Assembly: GCA_946894095.1 (NCBI GenBank)
Contig: OX335650.1
Location: 21,798,001 to 21,862,000 of the forward strand
DNA length: 64,000 nt
DNA from: Incurvaria masculella
Lineage: Eukaryota > Arthropoda > Insecta > Lepidoptera > Incurvariidae
Direction: 5' to 3'
The position numbers were made by a program, and so were the translations under genes. How positions within the stretch are numbered: position 1 is the stretch's first letter; each line of letters starts with the position of its first letter. Below the pieces are notes generated by a model, which was given only the letters and a program-made list of their open reading frames with translations, ran no database searches and had not been told where the DNA came from. This document shows, one piece after another, positions 53,625 to 64,000 of the stretch.

Positions 53625-54370
53625 CCCCTGTCAGCCCATGCCTACGACATTAGAGGAGCACGCTTTAAATTCGGTGACGGAGCTCCTCATTACATAATTC
53701 AAATTTGATTGAATGTAAAACTAATGTAATGAAGAATTTTAATAGTCATAATAAAATAAATCGCCACAAAGTTACTGTTCTTTAATTCACAGGACTTTAG
53801 GTTAAATATTCATGGTTATTTCCATCCTTTAAACATTTAAATGTATATGTTTTCTATAACTAATACATAAATATTTTTACAGAGCTTTTCAGGTATTATT
53901 TAAACTATACCTACGACTTAAGAGCTGTTAATTTAAAATTCCGCTTCGGTTTGGATACATTGCAACTTTGTTACGATAAAATAAAAGAGATACGTAAATA
54001 AAGAAAAGAGAGTGACGCCAAAGCTTACTAAACTTCCTTAATATGTGAGTGACGATGTGGACATGTACTTTTGTATAGACCCGGCAACGTTGCGTATATA
54101 TTTATAGAAAACATATACATTGAAATGTTTAAAGAATGGAAATATACTCTAGAATATTTACCCTAAATTCATGTGAATTAAAGAATAGTAACTTTGAGAT
54201 ACTTCACTTATGGGTTTAAGTTTTGTGGCGATTTATTTTATTATGACTATTAAAAAATCTTCATTACGTTATGTTTACATTCAATCTGATTAAAATTTTG
54301 TAATAACGAGGGCCGTGGCAGAATTTAAAGCGTGCGCCTCTAATGCCGTAGGCATGGGCTGACTGGAGTT
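53625..54370. mobile_element. Fold-back element with 240-bp inverted arms
   Basis: The left arm 53625-53865 and right arm 54095-54370 are complementary (CAGCCCATGCCTACG against CGTAGGCATGGGCTG; AAATAAATCGCCACAAA against TTTGTGGCGATTTATTT; ATGTATATGTTTTCTATAA against TTATAGAAAACATATACAT), with indels. The loop is about 230 bp. Non-coding. Confidence 0.75.
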
Positions 54371-54554
54371 GCGATTCCCTACGTTGAATGATCCATACGG
54401 TAGATTCCGAAAGCATATGTATATGAAACTTCCGGTTTTTACTCTTCAAGTATGCGGAACTATGTGCATCATAACCTAAAGTTAACTTGAGTTAAACTTA
54501 GTTAATAATTAGATACGACAATGCCCTAATATCACGTAATCAATCAATACCTAT

Positions 54555-55892
54555 ATCACAAATATTTCATTTTGGTTTTTTTAACCTATTCAAGATGAGT
54601 TCTGATCAATAAAAACATCACTGTTTATAGATAGACTTATCACAAAATTGTTATATTATATTAATTTAACAATTGATGAATATAAGAACTGGGCGCATCC
54701 GACGTTCAACATGGCCGCGTAGGAAACGTGCCAGGCTGAGGGCAGCCAACCTAATTTTTTTATGAAGTATGTTCATAGGACTATCGAATGGTGGTATTGT
54801 CATCTTGTTACTCGATGACGTATTTTTTTTTATTTTTTGACATTTTAAAACCGGCCAATCTCAGAACGTGCCAGGGTAGGACGAGCCAACCTACTTTTTT
54901 TTAGCTTTTCTTGATGACCTTTACCGATTGTGCTAGGTCTCATGTTGTTACTCGATGACGTTAAATTCTACCAAAAAAGTGATTTAATATTACCTACTGC
55001 ACAAAACGTTCCAGGTTTGGGTCAGGCAACCTAGTATTTTTAGGAAGCCTATTCTAATCCGCACAACCACAAATGGGTCCCATGGTGTTACTCGATGACG
55101 TAGGGTTGACGACGGTCCGCTCTCGTACTACTAGTACCGCACCCTCGTTTTGATGCGATGTGCAATGAGCGATGTAGGTATTTAGGTAGAATAAAAAGTA
55201 CAAGCTACACCTACCTAAATATTTACCATATACGTGGTCGTTGTTTTTATATTGGTTTGTTTGTTCATTTTGTAGGGATTTTTTAAAATATTTAGTTTTT
55301 ACTGTGTTAAGTATTTAGTGTAAGCATACGGCATGTTAAAATTACAAGATACTTACCTAACTACCTACTTACATACGTTATTCCAAATTGTTTATTTATT
55401 TCATTTTTGTTTTTATGTTCTGTTTAAGTAGGTAAATATAAGTTACGTTAAAATGTTACGTATTTTCACGCGGCGGGAGGAGACATTCTCTGACGTTTCG
55501 AGCTGATCGTTCAGCCCTTCTCAAGGAGGCATCCGCCATATTCGTACGCTGCAGACAACTCCTCCTGCCGCGTGAAAAGCCGTAAAATTTTTAAAACATG
55601 TTTAACGACCGCGGCAATCTCAAAAGTATCATAGGTAAATGTAAATAGCTACCTAAGAATATTTTTTTGTTACTCATAGGTGATATTAATGTAACTACTT
55701 ACAGCCCTTACAGAACGTCTACCCAAGGCACCGACCTCAAAAGATGATTAAAATTAATAAATTGTGTATAATTAGTTAGGTATCAAAATTGCTTATCGTG
55801 CAAAAATTCAAAGCAACCAATAATTTTTTGCTTTTTAGTTCCGATGTGTTTTCTTGAAGGCGGTCTTTTTTTATTTTAAAATGTTTTATTTT
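54555..55892 (-). repeat. Right arm of the 9.5-kb inverted-repeat composite
   Basis: Inverse of the left arm in two blocks (54555-55140 and 55700-55892). The middle, 55141-55699, is not shared and contains a Penelope-type terminal repeat at 55465-55592, so part of the difference is insertion. The three TACTCGATGACGT repeats are at about 54811, 54948 and 55087. Confidence 0.85.
55465..55592 (-). repeat. Penelope-type terminal repeat with degenerate hammerhead-like core
   Basis: Outer inverted ends TTTTCACGCGGCGGGAGGAG and CTCCTGCCGCGTGAAAA enclose ACGTTTCGAGCTGATCG. On the minus strand the order is CTTGAGAA, a 7-bp stem GGGCTGA/TCAGCTC, then GAAAC, close to the conserved order of hammerhead ribozymes but with an altered first box. 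Confidence 0.5.
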
Positions 55893-57479
55893 TCCAAAAA
55901 TATTTACTTCGTGAGCATTCCCATCTTAAGAAAACCTACCATGACATTTCTGAGGTCAGCGGTTCCAGACATTTAAAATTTCTACAATTTGCCCTCCTTA
56001 ATCCCCCTTTACGGTGAAATTTAAAGAAACTCTCTTACCGAGCAATCTCACCCTAAAAGAAAGCTACTGTAAAAAAAAACATATTTCTGAGTACCAAAAA
56101 TTCTGAACCGATTTTGATAAAAAAAATGGGACCAACTAGAAATTATACCCTTTCGAAGAAAAAAGAATTTTCCAAATAAGTTCAGGGGTCTTCGAGTAAT
56201 TGGTGAACATACATAAAAATTTAGAGAGAAAAAAAGATTCCGAGAACCTTCCCCTTTTTTTCGAAGTCGGTTAAAAAGCGCTCCGCAGGGCGCGACTCCG
56301 TTTCGGTGCGTTTCGTCAAAACGTGTACAAGAGCCGGACCTCCTCCCCCTAAATCCGTCACTTGGTTTATGAAACCTCCCTTCTTGCCGCCACCGCGCCG
56401 CCGGCTGGCCTAGCGAAATGATGGCGCTGAGAAAAAAAGTTGCGAAATAGTTTGTTTACCAATATTGGTATGCATATGATTTTCACTCAGTTTTTGTCTT
56501 CTTCTTCTCTACTTATTACTTATATAAAAGAGAACGTCCGTCCACATGTTCGGGGTAATCTTCGTAACAACAGAACATATTAAGATGCTGTTTGCACCAA
56601 TGTAAAAAGCAGATCTCAGGGCTAACTAAAGAGCCAATGGGCTGAGCAGTATCAAATAAAGTATACTTTCATAGAAAACAACAAACCACGAGATGGCGCT
56701 ACGTGTACGTTTAGTCTGCGCTGGCATAAGCAACAAGTGGAATGATATAAGCATTCTAGGTGGTTCAACAATGGAACGCCCGTCCCGACGCACCCCGGCG
56801 CTTCACGCAACGCTCCACAGCCCTAAGGCCGCGTGGTAGTCGCCGCCCCGGGCCGCGTCCAGCAGACTCGCCAAAATTACGAAATATTTCAACAAGGAAC
56901 ACCGCAGTGCGTGTCGTTATCTTCCTGTCGATAGTGGACTTGGTATAAAACGTGTTATATGTCATTTATCTCCAATTTCTGCTCTACGCCATCCGTTGGC
57001 ACAGTTGATATTGATTATATATCCATTACTAAAAAAACAGTCACTTCCAGTTAGTTTGAAACACGGAGGTTTGAAAGATAGCGCATAATTTCAGTATCTT
57101 ATTTTGTATGGATTCCTTTAATGAAGTGGGTATAGGTAATTCGCTGTAATCCATACTGAATATGATTAATACGATATTAAATTTGTTTGGTTAAGTTTTC
57201 ATGACAAAACGACTGAACGAACGGATATTATGGGTTTCCGACCCGCGCAAAGTTTTTTGGTAGAGAGAACGCAAAATGTATTGCAATTTGAGCCACCCAT
57301 CTATACTAATATTCGATATAATCTTTGGTACGTCGATGATACTATTTATAATAAAGCTGAATAGTTTGTTTTCAATAAAAACAACTCCAAACCGTTAATT
57401 TTAGGACTTTTTAAAATAAGATAAAACTTCTCTAAAACGAGCATTTCGATACTTTCAAACGACGTGTTATCAAGCCAAC
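55893..57479. other. Diverged GAAGTCGG relative and unassigned DNA
   Basis: 56030-56277 ends CTTTTTTTCGAAGTCGGTT and has GAACCGATTTTGATAAAA, a distant relative of the GAAGTCGG elements. 56280-56420 and 56770-56880 are GC-rich without a supportable frame. Confidence 0.45.
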
Positions 57480-57489
57480 TGCGGCACAT

Positions 57490-58115
57490 GAGGTGCGCCA
57501 GGACCTCGCCGTGCCCGACGATGCCCATAAGCTTTCGAACTTTCACAGGGGCTGCGAAAACAATGCCGGCCGGCCACGTGCTGCTTCACCCCATTTTTGA
57601 TGGACCCCGGGGTCGTACTTTGGGGGAAATATATATAATAGTGTTATACTCTCCGCATAGAAATAATGAAACAAAGACGTAATTGCGTTTCTCTGTAAAA
57701 CGAAAGAAACAACATTTAAAGCCTTTATTTCAGGTCTTTTTGTATCTTTAGGTAAGTTAATTCTTCACGACAATAACAAACCCACTTTCATATTTAGCTG
57801 AGTGTCATGACTGTCAGAGTTGACGTCTCAGAGGTTTTTTGAATAATGCAGCCAGTATAAACCTAAGAAAAGCTAAGTGGTTTTCTTTACATATATCGGT
57901 ATGGAGTCGATTCCATAGTTTACCGACCCTATAAATAAAGGATTAACAGGATCGGTTGGTTTTTATTTTTAAGTGTAGGCAGGGAATGGGTGCATTCCCT
58001 GCCCATTCTGCGTTGAGTTTTGGTAGAAAGGGGACGGAGGGACAGCGACGAGCACTCTCTTCCCAGCCATGTCTTTACACCATGATGAAAAAATCTGATT
58101 ACAACGATGCCATTT
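57490..58115 (-). pseudogene. Jockey-type LINE 3' fragment with an internal insertion
   Basis: 57490-57630 and 57893-58115 match the 3' part of the LINE at 24661-28260 (ATGCCGGCCGGCCA, GACCCC-GGTCGTA, TTTACCGACCCTATA, AGAAAGGGGACGGAGG). About 262 bp at 57631-57892 has no counterpart and is an unidentified insertion with AT-rich edges. Coding frames are lost. Confidence 0.75.
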
Positions 58116-58199
58116 ATATGTCGCTGTGAAGGGGGTGATATAGAGGTTACAATTTGTATGGATCATCCAATTGATGCTACATAATGGTACCAACGTATG

Positions 58200-59052
58200 G
58201 CTCGATTAATTTCCGCAATGTTAGGGCTACTAAGCATCACGCTAAATTACCAGAGAGGTGACCAGTAGTATAAAATGCTTATAACATGAGAACCAATTAC
58301 CCGATTTAGATGCGGTTTTTATCTGTCTAGCCTTATAGGCTACTTTACATCACTCTGACTTACCAGAGGTGTGAGAAGAGGGGCTTACATATTTATAACA
58401 TTACAATAAGTGGATTGCTCCTGCGTGTGAAAATTGGCAGAGTAAACCACTCTAAATCACGAGAGGAGTGACTGGTGGGATTAAAGGCTCATAACTTACG
58501 AACTACTGACTCGATGAATATGCGGATTGCATCTACGTATAGGAACTATGGCCGCGGTCGGGGTTTTGATGGGTGGCCGTTTTTGATGGTAAGACTGGTT
58601 GTGGTACGGATTCCACGTAAAAAATGAGGTCACCGTTCTTAATAACTACGTGGTAGGGTTAATCCCGCCTGAGTTGTTACGTACCATCGCGCTGAATGAT
58701 AGATGGTCGAAGTGGAAATAAAAAATTTCAGTATTTTCCATCCATGGCAATGTGTAATAGTGCAAGTGCATGATCGTCCCGGCGACGCCAAATGCTTTTA
58801 TAAAGTAATTTGTCGCAATGTTTTGCAATATATTCATGTATGTACATTCCTTCCACTGAATTTGTGAATGGCAGTATTTGGATGTTTTTTTATTCAATCA
58901 TGCCCCATCGGCTCAACGGATTTTTATCCAGATTTTTTAGGCAGATACATTGTCTAATCTGTTAATTAAGTAGTTCGACTAGCCCTTTGGGTACAGACCG
59001 ACATCAGTCTAAAACGACATTTACCCGAGCGGTGCCGGGTACCTCAGCTAGT
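58200..59052 (-). repeat. Dispersed repeat ending CTAGCTG-GGTACCCGGC, longer copy
   Basis: On the minus strand it starts CTAGCTGAGGTACCCGGC at 59052 and contains CCAAAGGGCTAGTC and GGGCATGATTGAAT. It then has three diverged repeats with TTACCAGAGGTGTGA-like cores at about 58240, 58360 and 58460. The copy at 1969-2440 has the same order. Confidence 0.6.
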
Positions 59053-59079
59053 CATTAATACAAATGAAATAGTAAGATA

Positions 59080-59460
59080 AAGTAGACCACCTCATACTCC
59101 TTAAAAAAATTGCATTTAACGGTATCAGAGGCAATTTGCTACAAGCAGTCACAATCAAAGGATTTATATCGACATGGGAAAATATGTCATCGGGAGTGCC
59201 ACAAGGCTCAATTTTTGGGCCCTTCTTATTTCACTTTTCATAAATTATGTTTCCAATTGTTATATAAATTGCCGTTTTTTAATGTATGCTGACGACATAA
59301 TACTGTTTTCTGTAGTACGAAATGTAAATAACTGCTTGCTATTGCAAGAGGACCTAGATCGATTCAAATCTTATTGTGATCTAAATAAGACTTCTCTGTC
59401 CCTTTAAAAATGTAAATCCATAACATTTACGAAGAATCGTAGAATAACAAAGTTCGAGTA
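59080..59460 (+). pseudogene. LINE reverse transcriptase fragment
   Basis: Two frames encode SSGVPQGSIFGP and FLMYADDIILFSVVRNVNN, then LQEDLDRFKSYCDLNKTSLSL and an ITFTKN-like end. These are RT motifs in natural order around the catalytic box. The fragment is short and truncated on both sides. It resembles the remnant at 2995-3845. Confidence 0.7.
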
Positions 59461-59492
59461 ACTACTGTATTGACAATTGTAAACTAGACTGC

Positions 59493-59620
59493 GCCCCGTT
59501 TTCACCACATCCAGCTACCTTAAATCCGATAGATAACTTTCAGTTACATTGAATGATTATATGCTATAACCGAAAGGTTATTTTGGGATGTTTGTAGCTG
59601 GAGGTGGTGAAACCGGGCGT
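59493..59620. mobile_element. Small MITE with CACCACC-type ends, copy 2
   Basis: Ends CCGTTTTCACCACATCCAGC and GCTGGAGGTGGTGAAACCGG are inverted. Internal ATAACCGAAAGG matches the copy at 2701-2840. About 128 bp, non-coding. Confidence 0.65.
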
Positions 59621-59639
59621 GCGTCAATAATATACGAGA

Positions 59640-60224
59640 CTTGGGCGAGCAATTCGTTAATATTTTTTTTTGTTTCTTCAGTTGTGAAGTGCGAACAAAA
59701 ATAGTTATTGCCAAGCTGTGACCGTGGAGGTGAAGAAATGACCTCCATGGCTGCGACGGTATTATCTGTATCGCATTTCTCTCGTCATTTCTGTATCTCG
59801 TCTAGCAGCCCGAGCGTTACTTTTTGTATGGAGACGTGATGTTGAATTCGAAAGTAACTGAACGAATGAAGACATTTACGAGTAAAATACTTCGGTAAGA
59901 ATAGGTATAGCTAGAAAGTACCTCAGCAGCGTTTCGCGGTTACGGCGAGGCGGGCGCGGGGAGGGTTTTAACTTTGCACAGTATAATCAGCAATATTCAT
60001 CTACAAAGCGTGCCGACGTCATCCGCAGTCTCAGCGCAGTGACGGTGGGGCCAGCAGCGCGGTGGAGAGCGGCGCGGGGCGGGCGCATGCATATATTTAA
60101 ATGGGCGGGCTAGACAAATTCTGCCGGTAGCATCGATGTAACACATTTTGGTTTTTGTTTTTGAATAGGTCAAAATGCCTACTATACATTTTAAATATAT
60201 GGAAAATGTACAATATTTAGTTTG
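59640..60224. other. Unassigned, with a shared palindrome
   Basis: 59726-59750 carries the GGAGGTGAAGAAATGACCTCC palindrome, also at 17350. 59930-60080 is GC-rich. No coding signal. Confidence 0.4.
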
Positions 60225-60350
60225 ACGGCTTACCGCGCGTGTGAGGAGCAGGACGTGCTGCTCGACGTTTCGGAGCCTCACATGGGCTCCATCTTCAGGA
60301 GAACGTGCCTGTCGCGACGGAGGTAGGCACGTGCTACCTCGTGCGTGAAT
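60225..60350 (-). ncRNA. Penelope-type terminal repeat with hammerhead-like ribozyme core
   Basis: On the minus strand CTGAAGA (60292-60298) is followed by a 6-bp stem GGAGCC/GGCTCC (60285-60290 with 60272-60277, 7-nt loop) and GAAA (60268-60271). This is the conserved box order of hammerhead ribozymes. A GAGCAG/CTGCTC stem lies just beyond (60244-60263 region). One unpaired T sits before the stem and I could not place the cleavage site, so activity is uncertain. Penelope-like elements are known to carry such motifs in their terminal repeats. Confidence 0.45.
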
Positions 60351-60357
60351 ACCTAAA

Positions 60358-61690
60358 TATTATTTTAACGGGTGGGCAACTATCTGTTTGCATGGAAAAT
60401 TTTACTTGCATAGACTTGGTCGCATTGATTACAATACGCCATCTCTTTAGCTACTGGCCGATTTAATTAAAGCTAGCCTGGAGCATTGTTGAGGCAGTGT
60501 TGGGTTCTTCATGGCTAACAAGTATTTCTGTGTCGTCAGCGAATGTGCATATTGCAACATCTGATGATGTGGGTAGGTAGCTGTATATTAATTTATTTAT
60601 TTATTTCGTATTAAGGAATTCAACAGCGTTATCTAAGGTTAGTTATACAATAGAACCTAATCTAAGCATTATGGGCAATAAAATAATCCATTGATCAATT
60701 TGGAATGTTGAGTTCGGACGTTAAGGATTTTTTTAGGGTTATGTACATTATGTAAATCAATTTCAAGAGCTTGTAGTGTGAATTTTGTCGCGTAAGGTTT
60801 GTGTGCGGGGGGGGAGGGTGTGTGTAAAGAGGGGGAGGATATTTAAGGGTGCATGTGATGTGAAATTGGGGATAATGAAGGGGGGGGGGGGGATGGTAAG
60901 TCATTCACTCTAGGTAATTGTTTTGATGATTTTATTTCGAAAGTCTATTCTCGATAGATGAAATATGTAGACAGTATTGAATATATCATTATACGAGCAC
61001 ACAATTCGAGTAAGGACAGAATCTTTGGCATAGTTGGTGTGGTGCGTGGACACGTGAAAGAGCGCAGTGTGACGTGTGCGACGGCGGCGGCGTGGTAGGT
61101 ACATTGAGAGCCCCTTCACCCAGTAGATCCATGCTATCAAGGCGCCCTCGAACCACATCAAATAGGAGAGTTATGAGCTACGTCCAAGAAGGTGGCAGTA
61201 CATTATTTGTTTGCCTCAAAGGACTCATGCATTTTGTCGACAATCCTATGGACCTGCTCTATTGTTCCATTTTTGCGTCTAAAACTAAATTGGTGGTTAG
61301 GGACTATCTTCCTAACGTCGAGTATTAGTAGAATTCTCGTGAGGAGCAGTGATTTTAGGACTTTTGATAAAATCGGAAGCAGGCTTATTGGGCGATATGA
61401 CGTAGGCTGAGATAAATAGTCGTAACAGAAACTAAGACTACCGAAAAGTAGTAACTTTGTTACGTCAATTTACATTACTTTGAGATTGCGTCCATACAAA
61501 ATGTGTCAAAGTGACGTCACAATGTACTACTTTCCGTGAGTCCTAGTTTCTGTTTCGTCTATTTATCTCAGCCTTAGTTTCGTTAGGGTTTTGTCAGCCT
61601 TTTGGATCGTAATTATTTGGACTACCTTCCACTGTGCTGGGACTGTGCCAGACCATAGCATATTATGGCATTGAATAGTTGGGCTAGGTA
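60358..61690 (-). pseudogene. Jockey-group LINE reverse transcriptase, degenerate
   Basis: Minus-strand pieces in order: WKVVQIITIQKADKTLT (about 61640-61585), then, after a MITE, SYRPISLLPILSKV and HQFSFRRKNGTIEQVHRIVD (61400-61230), a decayed middle, the catalytic segment ICTFADDTEILVSHEEP (about 60565-60515), and WRIVINATKSMQVKF with CPPV (60450-60370). This is the jockey-clade order. Multiple shifts and non-matching sequence at 60600-61050 show it is dead. Confidence 0.75.
61404..61575. mobile_element. MITE inserted in the LINE RT
   Basis: Ends AGGCTGAGATAAATAG and CTATTTATCTCAGCCT are inverted, with complementarity extending about 37 bp (AACAGAAACTAAGACT against AGTCCTAGTTTCTGTT). TA-like flanks suggest a TA target. 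It separates two adjacent RT motifs. Confidence 0.75.
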
Positions 61691-63079
61691 GGTAATACTT
61701 ATAGATATCTACTAGATTTCTAAAAATAATATTATCATAAAAACTCCACTTTTACTGACACCTTGCCTACTATCCATCTTATAATAAAAACCGATAAAAT
61801 CATAAAAATTTAGTTTTCTTGCAAAAGTATGGGGGAGTATATGAATAATCGCTTAACACGATGGGCGGTATGTCCACTGTCCAGCTGTGTCAGAATAACA
61901 CCGCAAATTATTCATCAAATTATACCTTCCAAAGCAGGCTTACGGCTCAATCAATCGACCGCCACCGCGTCCCCCGCCACCTGCCCGTTCCCTGCCTGCC
62001 GCCATCACAGTCGCCATCCCACTATCGGTTGCGTATTTTCACGCCGATCCCCGGCTTAATTTGCTTACCCAGACAGCTTCGGAACAAATTACGGCTATTG
62101 TGCCGGATGGATTATGTAAAGCAACATCCATTTGTATGTTAACTAGTGGCGAGCTTCCCGCCCGCTCCTCCTCCCTTACCCCACCTCCCACCTCCCACCT
62201 CGCACCTCGCACCTCGCACCTTGCCGGCGATGCTGCACGAGCTGCATTACTATTGAAATATCTAATGAGAATTTTATATCCAGGGAAATTACCTTATTTT
62301 TAAACTAAAATCTTGAAAATATACAATACTAGCTGAGGTACCAGGCTCCGCTCCGGAACCCCCTATATAGCTTAGTTATGTTATTAACAACACATGTACA
62401 CACAAATAGACAAATGTAAACAACAACAACTGAAACCTAAAACAGAACATACAAGGTACTTAAAAATGGCATTTATTTCAACTTAAGATCCCTAGGGGCT
62501 TAGGTTGTCTCGCTATGCAGTTTTATTTCCTAGATAGCCTACCCCTGAGCTAACCGCAGATAGCTCCTTTGATGGACCCAACTCATTACACCGCCCATTG
62601 GTCTGTAGCTTCATAAGGAAACCGCAAGTTTTTCCGCAGGGTGATGGGGTAAGTTACAAAAAGGCGAGACCATCTCGAAAGTTACCCTAGGTCATGGAAC
62701 GTTACCGCGTTCCCGCTCACTAATCGGAATACCGATACGTAGACGAGGAGATAAGAGCGCTCTGTACGCTCTTTACCGGCTCTGTTGCCAAGATATTACC
62801 AGCCACAACAGGAAAAACAGCTCATGTGAACAAAGACACACCAAAACGACCAGTAGTAGTGAAATTTGCAGCATCTGGTAATGACACAACACATTATAAA
62901 TAAAAATAATATTCAATCAGGGTGATAGATATCCGCTCAGGCGGACTGTCGAAATGTTGTGAAATGTTGAAAATATGGCCTATCTAATAGTCATCTTTTT
63001 CAAACTTCTTCCAAGTTTGTTGGTTTATTTTCAGGTTGTTGCTTTTCCTACTTTTCCTACAATCGTCAAAGTCTCTAGT
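61691..63079. other. Unassigned spacer
   Basis: 62160-62225 is a C-rich tandem (CACCTCCCACCTCGCACCTC). 62328-62360 carries the CTAGCTGAGGTACCAGGC motif of the dispersed repeat at 1969. 62480-62830 has no recognised frame. Confidence 0.4.
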
Positions 63080-63890
63080 TCATCCAAATCGTCCTAGTTT
63101 TATCTGTCCTTTCTCGTAGTCTATGACCGTGTCTGTTGTCAACATGAAATCGACACCTAGGATTATCCTGGCAGCAAGGTTCTCTACCAGGGGCGGCTTT
63201 AGCCATTGCGAGGCCCCTGGCGAGTAGATATTTGCGAGGCCCTTGTCGTTTCAGAATGAGTTTTAATGCAACATTATAAATAAATAAATATAGAGTAGTA
63301 AATTGTTTTTTGTAAATAAACAAATAATAATAAACGCATATATAACACATTATTAATAATCAAGATAAACTAAGGTTCGATTTTGCGGCTTTCTCTAAGA
63401 CTAAAGGCATTAATTAAATCATAATAATTTAAGGAGAGAGCTACATCATTTTCCGTTGAAATTTTAGGCAAGAGCTGAAAGCCGATATTATGTGAGGTTT
63501 GGCAGAAATGTTTTAATATTTATAACTTCGACGCAACTTTTACATATGGCTATAATTTTCAGGACCACTTCGATAGTAGGGTACACTTCGGTTAATATGA
63601 TTTTCTTTTATATTTCAACCCCGAAATTATGTAATAGTTTCCGCTATAACTACCAATAAGAGAGCGCGAGTAGTGTGACGTTGAAGTATATTGCGTGACG
63701 TACGGCGAGAAATTCAAATAAACATATTAGTGCCTAATATTTTTCTAATAGGGTTGTTGCGCGAGTGCGCGAGGCCCCTGCAAGAGCGAGGCCCCGGGCG
63801 GTTGCCCTGCTCGCCACCCCCAAAGGCCGCCACTGTTCTCTACTACGATAAAAACTTTCTTTCTTTCGCCTATCTGTAACTCCAAAGTAG
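63080..63890 (-). pseudogene. LTR-retrotransposon aspartic protease fragment, interrupted
   Basis: Two minus-strand pieces, 63890-63844 and 63187-63080, encode the C-terminal part of a retroviral-type aspartic protease; the diagnostic word is IILGVDF, followed by a VIDYEKGQIKLG strand. The frame continues from one piece into the other if the hAT insertion and one target copy are set aside, and ends at a stop at 63080-63082. The active-site Asp-Thr/Ser-Gly triplet, which would lie upstream, is not visible. Gypsy or BEL origin cannot be decided. Confidence 0.65.
63188..63835. mobile_element. hAT-type MITE, 648 bp, with exact 8-bp target duplication
   Basis: TTCTCTAC at 63180-63187 is repeated at 63836-63843. 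Ends CAGGGGCGGCTTT and AAAGGCCGCCACTG are inverted terminal repeats of the CAGNGGCGG type used by hAT transposons. Subterminal GCGAGGCCCCTGG-like blocks recur near both ends (63208, 63235, 63767 and 63786). No transposase frame. Confidence 0.9.
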
Positions 63891-64000
63891 CTCTAGAAAA
63901 AGACAGGCTCCGTAATGAGCAGGATGTAGCATGTCCACAAAGCAGTAAAGGCGCATAGTGATTGATTTGGTGAGATTTACGAAAATTTTAATTACGAAAC
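63889..64000 (-). repeat. TTAA-type MITE, truncated copy at the window edge
   Basis: It matches 33219-33330 (ACAGGCTCCGTRATGAG, GCATGTCCACAAA, GATTTACGAAAATTTTAATT). The outer end with GGTGGCCCA is missing, and the element runs out of the window. Confidence 0.7.

Overview
This looks like insect nuclear DNA, most likely from a moth or butterfly. It is AT-rich, carries short arrays of the insect telomere repeat (TTAGG)n inside dispersed elements, and is packed with repeats of a kind typical of lepidopteran genomes. There is no bacterial-style gene organisation. I find no convincing complete host gene. Nearly every supportable coding region is transposon-derived. One 100-bp open segment with splice-like edges (40701-40800, minus) is the best host-exon candidate, and it is weak.

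Layout. 1-8140: a TTAA-flanked MITE fragment, hairpin MITEs, a LINE interrupted by another LINE (2995-3845), a 'GAAGTCGG' hairpin element interrupted by a TTAA MITE (4286-5435), an 11-unit satellite with a higher-order period (5436-7580), and a near-perfect 0.5-kb palindrome (7641-8140). 8140-10970: mostly unassigned, with GC islands and one 'GGTTCCGTA' repeat. 10971-15870: an essentially complete CR1/jockey-superfamily non-LTR retrotransposon on the minus strand, with intact ORF1 (PHD finger, coiled coil) and intact ORF2 (endonuclease plus reverse transcriptase). 17508-23100: a cluster of GAAGTCGG elements, then a decayed non-LTR element with a C2H2 finger, RT and restriction-like endonuclease, itself split by another GAAGTCGG element. 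23190-24640: GC-rich, possibly host promoter-like. 24661-28260: a jockey-type LINE on minus with a poly(A) tail, broken by one in-frame amber codon; relatives lie at 660, 36779 and 57490.

29800-36100: chimeric and dispersed repeats, a second complete TTAA MITE (33137-33675), and otherwise unassigned DNA. 37500-41680: AT-rich and almost featureless. 41685-45560: a 70-bp minisatellite split by a fold-back element, then a 145-bp tandem repeat split by a LINE fragment that itself carries a solo LTR. 46306-55892: a 9.5-kb region bounded by long, composite, near-identical inverted arms. Its interior is a patchwork of a LINE fragment, a Penelope-like element, two RTE fragments in opposite orientation, another LINE nested in one of them, and a fold-back element. 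56000-64000: more LINE fragments, MITEs, a Penelope-type terminal repeat with a hammerhead-like core, and an aspartic-protease fragment interrupted by a hAT-type MITE with an exact 8-bp target duplication.

The genes do not form a pathway. What can be read is insertion history: at least ten nested events are visible, several confirmed by target-site duplications or by uninterrupted copies elsewhere in the window. The most unusual structures are the 9.5-kb inverted-arm composite, the TTAGG arrays at the apex of mobile hairpins, and the opposed RTE fragments that could form a long double-stranded RNA.
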